Below are positions 1 through 5,219 of a stretch of 5,219 nt of DNA, piece by piece (the stretch's first letter is position 1; each line of letters begins with the position of its first letter). Both the position numbers and the translations under genes were made by a program. This stretch comes from Halobacteriovoraceae bacterium (lineage in GTDB: Bacteria > Bdellovibrionota > Bacteriovoracia > Bacteriovoracales > Bacteriovoracaceae), in the NCBI GenBank assembly GCA_018663815.1, contig JABJPQ010000680.1, positions 1 through 5,219 on the forward strand, written 5' to 3'. Under the pieces are notes generated by a model. The model did not search any database and was not told the origin of the DNA. It worked only from the letters and a program-made list of their open reading frames with translations.

Positions 1-1
1 C

Positions 2-808
2 CTTTATGTAGAAGCCACTCAAAGGCTTTATTTTATCAATAAAGCTTCTCGAACAGTTGTAGGCGAGCTTAATAGAAATGATATTTCTATTGAAGAAAGA
101 ATCGAGATTGCAGAACAGGGAATGTCTGTTGTTGCTCAAGACGCATTTGAAAACGGGGAGATCTCTAAAGAAATTGCTGATATATCTAAGGCTTGTATAG
201 AGTCGATTAATAATGTTGTAAATGAGGTTCCTGATGTTAGAAAGTTATTAGGAATGTTACTTGAAAATCAATCTGGTTACTGTTACAAACACTCTATTAT
301 AACAACTTTCTTAGCGAATCAAATTATTGGAAAAATTTCTTGGGGTTCAGCTGAGCAACAAGAAAAAGTAGCATTTTCTCTTTTCTTTCATGATATCTAT
401 TTAATCGAAATTTATAAAAAATATCCTGAAGCAACTTCAGAAGAAGATCTCCTTTTTATTGAGGGAATGTTAGAGAGTGAAAAACAAACAATTATTGACC
501 ATGCAAAAATGGCCGGTGATTTAGTAAAGTCCTTTCCTCGTTGCCCAATGGGAGCAGATACCATAATTACTCAGCATCATGGTATGACGAGTGGGCAAGG
601 TTTCGCCATAAACTATAAAGATGATATATCACCTCTAGCAAAAATAATGATTATCGCTGAAGATATTGCTGTAAGCTTACTGTCACAAACTGAAACTCGT
701 GGTAAAATTACTATCGACAAAGAAAAAGTTTGTGGTAAGTTAAACGAAAAATACCGTAATCATACATACAAAAAAGTTATTAAAGCCTTTCAAGAAGCTA
801 AGATTTAA
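2..808 (+). CDS. HD-GYP-like HD-domain protein, 5'-truncated by the window edge
   Basis: The reading frame is open from the left edge (visible residues begin LYVEATQRLYFIN), so the gene starts upstream and the ATG at 122 is internal; 268 residues are visible. An HD-type metal-dependent phosphohydrolase fold occupies about visible residues 85-225. The ligand pattern is complete: His97 (KHS), His130-Asp131 (FFHD, codons 389-394), His167 (DHAKMAG), His192-His193 (TQHHG) and Asp221 (IAED). The HD-GYP signature is altered: the Glu after HH is Gly and GYP is GFA (SGQGFA), so cyclic-di-GMP hydrolysis is possible but uncertain. The visible region aligns almost without gaps to residues 199-455 of the convergent neighbour, so the missing N-terminus may resemble that protein's receiver and middle regions (inference). 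The last 11 bp overlap the neighbour's 3' end. It is probably cytoplasmic: no membrane segment is visible. Confidence 0.85.
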   Translation, partial: LYVEATQRLYFINKASRTVVGELNRNDISIEERIEIAEQGMSVVAQDAFENGEISKEIADISKACIESINNVVNEVPDVRKLLGMLLENQSGYCYKHSIITTFLANQIIGKISWGSAEQQEKVAFSLFFHDIYLIEIYKKYPEATSEEDLLFIEGMLESEKQTIIDHAKMAGDLVKSFPRCPMGADTIITQHHGMTSGQGFAINYKDDISPLAKIMIIAEDIAVSLLSQTETRGKITIDKEKVCGKLNEKYRNHTYKKVIKAFQEAKI

Positions 809-2180
809 TTTTTAAGAGAGTCCTTAATATTTTTAGCACTTCTTTAAAACGACCAGTATTGTAGTTCCTGCTCATGGTCTTAATCACTTTTTGAATCTTT
901 GTACTTGTTACTACTTCACCATCAACTTCAGCTGCAATATACTGGGCAGAGTTAAAAACACCACATATTTGTGTTAGCTTTGAACTTTGGGGCTTGTTAG
1001 GAAAACCTTTTCGGTTTGGAAGTTCATGGTGGCTTGCGAGAATATAATCGATATCTGAATAGCTCGTAAATTGTTTGGCATAGTTCGCCGCAGCGACGGG
1101 ATGATATAAAAAGGCTTTTAGCTCATACTCTTTAAATTGTTTTAAATAAGGATCGTCTTCTGAGTGGACCTTATACATATTATCATCGGGAAGAGCTACA
1201 TCTTGTAAAAAGGAACAAACACATAATTTTTTTTGAGTTGTTTCACTTTCCCAACCTAATTTTTTAGAAATAAATAGGGAAAGGTAAGCTGTGAGAATAC
1301 TCTTACTGACAACACCCGAGTATAAAATTGGATATTCTCCTAATATTTCTTGTATTGATTCTTTATTAAGGCTAACTTCAATTAATGAATCTGCTGTTGC
1401 ATTTGTTAGTGTTAAGACTGTAGGAGAAATGCCAAGAGCTGCAATGTATTGGTGTAGAATTGTTAGTGATCGTAGCTGTAACAGATAGATCTCATCATCT
1501 TTTGAATCAATTTGTCTTAATGACTTAAGACATTTTATTGATTCACTTTCGAGATATTTTAATTGATCGTCTTTTTTTATGTGAAGAGACTTTACGTTTT
1601 TTTTGGCATAACTAGCTAGTGTTGAATGTGAATATTTTTTATTAGCGCTTATCAATTTAATATAAGTTTTTTGAGTTAGGGCTAGAAAAATATCATAGGG
1701 AAAAGTTTGATAAAGGTAAAATGATTTTATCTTCATTGGAATGTAGTCTTCAGGATCCACATCCTCTAGTGTTTGCTCAAACTCTTCATCTTTTGCCCAT
1801 CTTATGGCATTATTAATCCTGGCCTTAAAGTCTTCTAAAAATCCCTCTCTATCAAAAGGCTTCAATAATTTTTCATTAAATTCATTAGACTCAAAAAGAG
1901 CTTGCGAGATTCGATCTGTGATGACTTGTTCATGGCCATAAAAAACAATTGGTCGAGAGCCTGCAAAGTCAACAAGGTCAAAACCTAGTTTTGAAGGCTC
2001 GATATTTTTTATTTGGCTATCAAGAATAAAAAAGGCAAAGGGACCATCAATAGCTATGGCATCCATAGCTTCTTTTTTATTTGAAGCACAGACTAATTGT
2101 ATTTCTGAAATATAGGCATTAAATAAGCTCCTAAAGTGCTCCCAGTCGGCTTCGTTGTCTGATAGAATAAGTGCTTTCAT
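798..2180 (-). CDS. Receiver-like plus degenerate HD-GYP-like two-domain signalling protein
   Basis: 460 residues. Residues 1-125 look like a response-regulator receiver: acidic pocket D8 (second position N9, usually Asp), phosphoacceptor candidate D54 (FFILD), Tyr81 where Thr/Ser is usual, and K107-P108 (LLKPFD). Residues about 145-225 form a middle region I do not recognise. Residues about 280-455 are a decayed HD-GYP-like domain. Compared with its paralogue at 2-808, the first His is Lys293 (SKS), the HD pair is Gln326-Asp327 (FLQD) and the last Asp is Ser411. His360, His384-His385-Glu386 and a GYP-like GFP (392-394) remain. Phosphodiesterase activity is therefore doubtful; a ligand-binding or regulatory role is more likely (inference). 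An in-frame TAA directly precedes the ATG, fixing the start; AAAGAG lies about 6 nt upstream as a weak ribosome site. The TAG stop lies inside the end of the convergent gene. Confidence 0.88.
   Translation of the reverse strand: MKALILSDNEADWEHFRSLFNAYISEIQLVCASNKKEAMDAIAIDGPFAFFILDSQIKNIEPSKLGFDLVDFAGSRPIVFYGHEQVITDRISQALFESNEFNEKLLKPFDREGFLEDFKARINNAIRWAKDEEFEQTLEDVDPEDYIPMKIKSFYLYQTFPYDIFLALTQKTYIKLISANKKYSHSTLASYAKKNVKSLHIKKDDQLKYLESESIKCLKSLRQIDSKDDEIYLLQLRSLTILHQYIAALGISPTVLTLTNATADSLIEVSLNKESIQEILGEYPILYSGVVSKSILTAYLSLFISKKLGWESETTQKKLCVCSFLQDVALPDDNMYKVHSEDDPYLKQFKEYELKAFLYHPVAAANYAKQFTSYSDIDYILASHHELPNRKGFPNKPQSSKLTQICGVFNSAQYIAAEVDGEVVTSTKIQKVIKTMSRNYNTGRFKEVLKILRTLLKIKS
812..834 (+). 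terminator. Weak terminator-like hairpin after the first HD gene
   Basis: A 5-bp stem TTAAG (812-816) / CTTAA (823-827) with a 6-nt loop is followed by TATTTTT, just past the stop at 808. A longer imperfect repeat flanks it: AAGAAGCTAA (792-801) against TTAG-CA-CTTCTT (833-844), 6+4 bp with a 2-nt bulge. The stem is short and AT-rich and lies within the coding end of the opposite gene, so this is only a candidate. On the minus strand the hairpin is not followed by a T run. Confidence 0.2.
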
Positions 2181-2247
2181 TTAAAACTCTTTATACTTTT
2201 AATTTTTTAGTTTTCATCTAGTGAACTAATCGGTATTTTTTTAAAAG

Positions 2248-2276
2248 AAGATAATTTTTTATTAACACCTGATCAA
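2248..2276 (-). promoter_or_regulatory. Candidate promoter for the receiver-HD gene
   Basis: Read on the minus strand, TTGATC (complement of 2271-2276) and TATCTT (complement of 2248-2253) are separated by 17 nt, each matching four of six bases of the sigma-70 consensus. It would give a leader of about 60 nt before the ATG at 2180. Such matches are common by chance in AT-rich DNA. A plus-strand GATAAT (2250-2255) overlaps it and could be the -10 box for the divergent thioesterase, but no convincing -35 box goes with that. Confidence 0.22.
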
Positions 2277-2281
2277 AAAGG
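2275..2281 (+). promoter_or_regulatory. Ribosome binding site fixing the GTG start of the thioesterase
   Basis: AAAAAGG is followed by exactly seven T residues and then GTG at 2289, which is good Shine-Dalgarno spacing. The alternative TTG at 2295 would be 13 nt away. No ATG, GTG or TTG occurs in frame between the upstream stop (TAG, 2208-2210) and 2289. Confidence 0.6.
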
Positions 2282-2288
2282 TTTTTTT

Positions 2289-2735
2289 GTGCTGTTGAAA
2301 AAATACAAAGAGGAGCTGTTAAGCTCTATTCCAGTTGTTTCGAGTATGGATGTAGATATTGTAGACGTTGGACCAACCAGTATTGTTTTAACTGCTCCGC
2401 TTAATACAAATATTAATTACGAAGGAACAGCTTTTGGTGGCAGTTTGAATACTCTATGTATTCTTTCCTCCTACTTACTTGTTCATCATATTTTAAAGCA
2501 AGCAGGAATCGGTTTTAATTCATTGGTTATTCAAAATAGCGAAGTTGAGTACTTAAAGCCTGTTGATGGTGATTTTTCAGCTCAAGCTTCCTTGAGTGTA
2601 AGTGATGAAAAGTTATTTTATAAGCTTATGAATAAAAAAGGGATCGGTAGAGTCACTATTATATCAGAAATTAAAACCAATCAGGCTGACGATGTGCGAG
2701 TGAGGTTTAAGGGGCGTTTTGTTGCAACGAAATAA
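2289..2735 (+). CDS. YiiD C-terminal-type hotdog thioesterase (stand-alone)
   Basis: 148 residues with a GTG start, resembling the thioesterase domain (YiiD_C family, hotdog fold) that forms the C-terminal half of E. coli YiiD, where it follows a GNAT acetyltransferase domain. Here the acetyltransferase half is absent. Recognition rests on the order: an N-terminal helix ending in SSIPVVSSM (12-20), the N-x-N-x-EGTAFGGSL stretch (41-52) that opens the central helix, LVIQNSEVEYLKPVDGDF (79-96) and a closing strand FKGRFVAT (140-147). It is likely cytoplasmic and expected to act on acyl thioesters (acyl-CoA or acyl-ACP); chain-length preference cannot be read from sequence. The 3' end overlaps the next gene by 14 bp, so the two are probably co-transcribed and translationally coupled. 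The start is set by AAAAAGG seven nt upstream. Confidence 0.82.
   Translation: MLLKKYKEELLSSIPVVSSMDVDIVDVGPTSIVLTAPLNTNINYEGTAFGGSLNTLCILSSYLLVHHILKQAGIGFNSLVIQNSEVEYLKPVDGDFSAQASLSVSDEKLFYKLMNKKGIGRVTIISEIKTNQADDVRVRFKGRFVATK
2708..2714 (+). promoter_or_regulatory. Ribosome binding site inside the thioesterase gene, for the anchored protein
   Basis: TAAGGGG lies within the last codons of the thioesterase. TTG at 2722 is 7 nt downstream, whereas TTG at 2719 is only 4 nt away, so 2722 is the better start of the next gene. A third TTG at 2737 is too far. Confidence 0.5.
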
Positions 2736-3240
2736 TTTGAAAATTTTTGTATCTTTTTTAGTAGGAATCATTTTGATGGTTATTTTACTGTACCTGGTTT
2801 TTGGGCAAAAAAAAGAGTCATTTTCTAGTTCTCAAAAGTATGGTGGCATTAGCTGGCCCCAAGGAAGCTATTACCGCTTTGATAGAGAGGGTGATATTAT
2901 TATCGAAATTGCTCAGTCGCTAAAAGTTTTAGGTGGAAAGTGGCCAAGTGGATCGACATTTTTCTTTGATGGAAATAACTTAATCAAAATTTTGCCAAGT
3001 AGCTCATTTCTCTTTGCAGACTTTGAATTTAAAAGTGTAATGGAAATTACTCAGGAAGAATTTCAACCAAATTTATTGCACTCTATGAAACTGACTTACC
3101 CTGTTGTTATAGATGGACTTGATTTAAAGCCAAATTGTATGATTTCCTTTAAAAATTTAGTTTTGTATTCAGCGACTTGTGACGACTTTGGAACAGTTTA
3201 TTTTAAAAGATTTGTCGAGTTACCAGAGGTACCTAATTAA
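2722..3240 (+). CDS. Membrane-anchored protein with a duplicated GG-WP-GS-FD motif, function unknown
   Basis: 172 residues from TTG at 2722 (173 if the TTG at 2719 is used). One hydrophobic segment (about residues 9-28, FVSFLVGIILMVILLYLVFG) follows a short polar N-terminus. No signal-peptidase site is evident, so it is probably a bitopic anchor with the rest outside the cytoplasm; charges on the two sides do not settle topology. The soluble part is beta-like and holds two copies of a motif about 30 residues apart: GGISWPQGSYYRFD (41-54) and GGKWPSGSTFFFD (71-83), each followed by a hydrophobic strand (DIIIEI, LIKIL). A looser third copy may be DGLDLKPNCMISF (131-143). Two cysteines (139, 153) could pair if exported. 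It resembles short beta-hairpin repeats of the MORN-like kind but I do not recognise a family. It overlaps the thioesterase by 14 bp and the convergent lipoprotein gene by 4 bp. Confidence 0.75.
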   Translation: MQRNNLKIFVSFLVGIILMVILLYLVFGQKKESFSSSQKYGGISWPQGSYYRFDREGDIIIEIAQSLKVLGGKWPSGSTFFFDGNNLIKILPSSSFLFADFEFKSVMEITQEEFQPNLLHSMKLTYPVVIDGLDLKPNCMISFKNLVLYSATCDDFGTVYFKRFVELPEVPN

Positions 3241-4127
3241 TTTTCATTATCGGGCACGTAGTGAATTGAAATAGAAAACTTATAGGGTGAATGCTGGCAA
3301 TCGTCTTTATCATTATCACCAGTCGTTATAAAACCGAAATTTAGAAATACTTCTTCTTGTGTACGTGTTCCAAGATACTTACTAACTCCAAGCTTCATAA
3401 TTTCTTTTGCTGGAATATCAAGCTTTAACTGACCGATAGTTTGAGTCGCTGGAATATGACATTTTTTGTGATAATCAACCGAATCAGAACTAAGTCCTAG
3501 GCAGTATTTTTTACTAACACCATGGTTATAATATAAATTATAGAGAGAATTTTCCCCATGCCATTTAAACTTAATAAGTCCATCATCACTGATCTTGAGA
3601 CCATTATGCTTATATTTTTTATTGGATTTAACGGAGTAATTTTGACTAGCAATGATAATATACTCATTAAGCGTCAAAAACATTTCGTCATCATAGCTCA
3701 TGCTCTGCAGTGGGAAATTAAAATCGATATTACAAATGGTAACATTTTTTGGAAGGGGGACCTCAAACAACTGTTTCGAGATAGCCCTAATCTTATAGTT
3801 TTCAGGGGGTCCATTGCGAAGATCGTTCAATTGATTTGCAAAACGACCTGTATCATTAAAAATACATGTTCCTCCTTTTGAAAATGATATGGGCTCCTCC
3901 ATCACTTTTATTTTTTTTTCTTGTTTTGCTATTTTACATATATCCTGAGTGACCTTTATATTTAAAGGTTGTTTTGTCTCAACGGTTTTTTCAGGTTGTT
4001 TCGTTGGGGGTTCTATTGAAGCTTCAGGCATATCTTTTTTTGGCTCAATTTTTACCCATTGTGTTTCGTTATTCTTAACACTGCAAGAAGTGAGAACAAA
4101 TATTATTATTGGAAATAAAGTCTTCAT
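3237..4127 (-). CDS. Secreted lipoprotein with cysteine-rich beta domain, function unknown
   Basis: 296 residues. A short signal peptide (MKTLFPIIIFVLTSC) ends in a type II lipobox LTSC, so Cys15 is the predicted lipidated residue. Position +2 is Ser, not Asp, which by the enteric Lol rule favours the outer membrane. Residues about 28-55 form a Pro/Lys/Glu/Thr linker with a repeated TKQP (42-45 and 51-54). The folded part (about 60-296) has six cysteines (64, 88, 132, 209, 223, 277), enough for three disulfides in the periplasm or outside. Conspicuous motifs are SYDDEMFLTLN (144-154), CHIPATQTIGQL (223-234) and TTGDNDKDDCQHS (268-280); the acidic run could bind a divalent cation (inference). 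I know no characterised function. A TGA three codons before the ATG fixes the start; GAGA about 5 nt upstream is a weak ribosome site. It ends 4 bp inside the convergent gene. Confidence 0.82.
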   Translation of the reverse strand: MKTLFPIIIFVLTSCSVKNNETQWVKIEPKKDMPEASIEPPTKQPEKTVETKQPLNIKVTQDICKIAKQEKKIKVMEEPISFSKGGTCIFNDTGRFANQLNDLRNGPPENYKIRAISKQLFEVPLPKNVTICNIDFNFPLQSMSYDDEMFLTLNEYIIIASQNYSVKSNKKYKHNGLKISDDGLIKFKWHGENSLYNLYYNHGVSKKYCLGLSSDSVDYHKKCHIPATQTIGQLKLDIPAKEIMKLGVSKYLGTRTQEEVFLNFGFITTGDNDKDDCQHSPYKFSISIHYVPDNEN

Positions 4128-4266
4128 TTTATCTCAATGGTTAGATGTTGAAACTATATCTCTTTCGGTAATTATTGCCTAAATATTGATTCTTTATTGC
4201 GAGGGGGAAAAAAATTACAAATGAAATTATGGTTGCGTAATTGAAATAACCAGAGATAATCATTTT
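4128..4266. other. Divergent intergenic spacer between lipoprotein and chemoreceptor
   Basis: This 139-bp spacer holds the candidate lipoprotein promoter, a G run (GAGGGGG, 4201-4207) that stands out in AT-rich DNA, and a plus-strand GATAAT (4255-4260) with TTGCGT (4233-4238) 16 nt upstream. That last pair, if used, would start transcription at about the ATG of the chemoreceptor, giving a leaderless message; its -35 match is poor (three of six). A seven-codon ATG...TGA frame (4221-4244) also lies here. No strong hairpin was found. Confidence 0.4.
4153..4181 (-). promoter_or_regulatory. Candidate promoter for the lipoprotein gene
   Basis: On the minus strand TAGGCA (complement of 4176-4181, four of six bases of the -35 consensus) and TATAGT (complement of 4153-4158, five of six of the -10 consensus) are 17 nt apart. 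The implied transcript would have a leader of about 20 nt before the ATG at 4127. The spacing and position are right, but chance matches are frequent at this base composition. Confidence 0.33.
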
Positions 4267-5219
4267 ATGGATGAATCAAATAAATTATTAAAACTACTAG
4301 AAACTGAAAACGAAAGAATTAAAGCTGGGTTAGTGACAATTCAAAGTGATTTATCACAATCAGTGAAATACAATTCTGAGACAGAAGACCTATACAAGGA
4401 TGTCTTTGAACACTTTCGAGTCCTTGTTGAAGGAACCGAAAAAATCATTAAAAATAGTGCAACTTTAAAGAATAATTTGCAAGAAACTGTTGAGAGCGCT
4501 AACGAAATGATTCAAAACGTTCATGATGTGACTAGTTTTTTAAAAGGAATTCAAAGTGTTGCTAGTCAAACAAATCTTTTGGCATTGAATGCAACAATTG
4601 AAGCGGCTAGGGCTGGAGAAGCAGGTAAGGGCTTTGCTGTCGTCGCCAATGAAGTTAAGGAGCTTTCTAAAGAAACATCATCTTTAGTTGTTGATGTTGA
4701 ACTTGTTCTTAAGAAAATTGCGGAAAGCTCTCAGGGAGTTGAAGCGACGATGAGTAAAGCACTTGAGCAAAGTAGTCAGAATAATCTAGTTATTAATGAG
4801 TTCAATCAAAATGTTATTCAAACCAGAAGAAATAATAATATTGCAATTGAGAATGTGAGAAAAAACAGTGATAGAGTCTTTATAACACTGGCTAAACTTG
4901 ACCATGTTATTTGGAAAATTAATACCTACTTATCAATTTTAAAAAAGAAACCGGTATTTGACTTTGTTGATCACCATTCATGTAGGTTGGGTAAATGGTA
5001 TTTTGAAGGAAGTGGTAAGGCTAACTTTTCTCAAGTACAATCTTATTCGAAACTAGATGCACCCCATGCAAAAGTCCATAATGGAACAAAACCGATACTT
5101 GAGCTGCTGAAAAGTGGACAATATGACTTGGATAAATTTATCCATGCAATAGAAGAGATGGAAGCTGGAAGTGAAGGTGTTTTCCAGTTTCTCGATCTAA
5201 TCCTCCAAGAAAAAAAGTA
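4267..5219 (+). CDS. Soluble chemoreceptor with C-terminal CZB zinc-binding domain, 3' end at window edge
   Basis: 317 codons are visible from ATG 4267, the first start after an in-frame TGA (4222-4224); the window ends in TA, which may be the first two bases of the stop. No transmembrane segment or periplasmic sensor is present, so the protein is cytoplasmic. Residues about 1-205 are helical coiled coil with the conserved MCP hairpin tip at 98-133: [20 protein letters not shown], then [14 protein letters not shown]. This tip contacts CheA and CheW. Residues about 208-310 are a CZB domain with all expected zinc ligands: His213 (HVIW), Cys239 (CRLGKW), His267 and His271 (HAKVH). The architecture is like Helicobacter TlpD, a cytosolic receptor whose CZB domain is linked to zinc and oxidant (HOCl) sensing, though this protein is shorter. 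No CheR-binding pentapeptide is seen at the tail. The ribosome site is weak (AGAG about 11 nt upstream). Confidence 0.9.
   Translation, partial: MDESNKLLKLLETENERIKAGLVTIQSDLSQSVKYNSETEDLYKDVFEHFRVLVEGTEKIIKNSATLKNNLQETVESANEMIQNVHDVTSFLKGIQSVASQTNLLALNATIEAARAGEAGKGFAVVANEVKELSKETSSLVVDVELVLKKIAESSQGVEATMSKALEQSSQNNLVINEFNQNVIQTRRNNNIAIENVRKNSDRVFITLAKLDHVIWKINTYLSILKKKPVFDFVDHHSCRLGKWYFEGSGKANFSQVQSYSKLDAPHAKVHNGTKPILELLKSGQYDLDKFIHAIEEMEAGSEGVFQFLDLILQEKK

Noticed and set aside
122..124. ATG at 122 as the start of the first gene
   Set aside because: The frame is open to the left edge, the upstream 40 residues align without gaps to the paralogue at 798-2180, and no ribosome site is evident before 122.
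1291..1488. 65-residue plus-strand frame inside the receiver-HD gene
   Set aside because: It lies entirely antisense to a well-supported coding region and its translation shows no family features.
3224..3242. Palindromes AGGTACCT and AATTAATT at the second convergent junction as a terminator
   Set aside because: The arms are too short for a stable hairpin, no T run follows in the right place, and the bases are explained by coding sequence.
3558..3881. 107-residue plus-strand frame inside the lipoprotein gene
   Set aside because: Antisense shadow of the lipoprotein; no convincing ribosome site or conserved motif.
3949..4182. 77-residue plus-strand frame across the lipoprotein start
   Set aside because: Its hydrophobic, Gly/Ser/Phe-rich translation is what the reverse strand of the Lys/Glu/Pro linker and signal peptide would produce; not a gene.
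4180..4206. Sigma-28 (FliA-type) promoter ahead of the chemoreceptor
   Set aside because: TAAA at 4180 is followed at the right distance by GCGAGGGG, which does not match GCCGATAA beyond the first two bases.
4230..4244. Sigma-54 promoter ahead of the chemoreceptor
   Set aside because: TGGTTG-N5-TTGAA has the GG of the -24 element but GA instead of the near-invariant GC at -12.
1..5219. Mobile element, CRISPR array, tRNA or defence system
   Set aside because: No transposase or integrase, no evenly spaced repeats, no cloverleaf and no nuclease or toxin motif were found on either strand.

Overview
The window is AT-rich, with many A/T homopolymer runs, compact gene packing and two sets of overlapping convergent gene ends. 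The gene types suggest a free-living Gram-negative bacterium with an outer membrane, chemotaxis and HD-GYP-type signalling. The style recalls the Bdellovibrionota (Bdellovibrio/Bacteriovorax-like), but this placement is inference from protein flavour only. No rRNA, tRNA, CRISPR array, insertion sequence or phage gene was seen.

Layout: (1) positions 2-808, plus strand: the C-terminal part of an HD-domain (HD-GYP-like) protein whose frame is open through the left edge, so the Met at 122 is internal and not the start. (2) 798-2180, minus strand: a complete 460-residue protein with an N-terminal receiver-like domain, a middle region and a degenerate HD-GYP-like C-terminus. It is a recognisable paralogue of gene 1 and overlaps it tail to tail by 11 bp. 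(3) 2289-2735, plus: a stand-alone YiiD C-terminal-type hotdog thioesterase with a GTG start. (4) 2722-3240, plus: a membrane-anchored protein with two copies of a GG-WP-GS-FD motif, coupled to the thioesterase by a 14-bp overlap. (5) 3237-4127, minus: a secreted lipoprotein with six further cysteines and a GDNDKDDC motif, overlapping gene 4 by 4 bp. (6) 4267 to the right edge, plus: a soluble chemoreceptor with an N-terminal MCP signalling hairpin and a C-terminal zinc-binding CZB domain, missing from simple ORF listings because its stop lies at or beyond the edge.

How they may fit together: genes 1 and 2 are a paralogous pair whose active sites have decayed in complementary ways. Gene 1 keeps the metal ligands but lost the GYP motif; gene 2 keeps a GFP version of that motif but lost several metal ligands. 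The thioesterase and the anchored repeat protein form a two-gene operon. The lipoprotein and the chemoreceptor are divergently transcribed from a 139-bp spacer. No single pathway joins all six genes; the common themes are signalling (two HD proteins, one chemoreceptor) and the cell envelope (thioesterase, anchored protein, lipoprotein).
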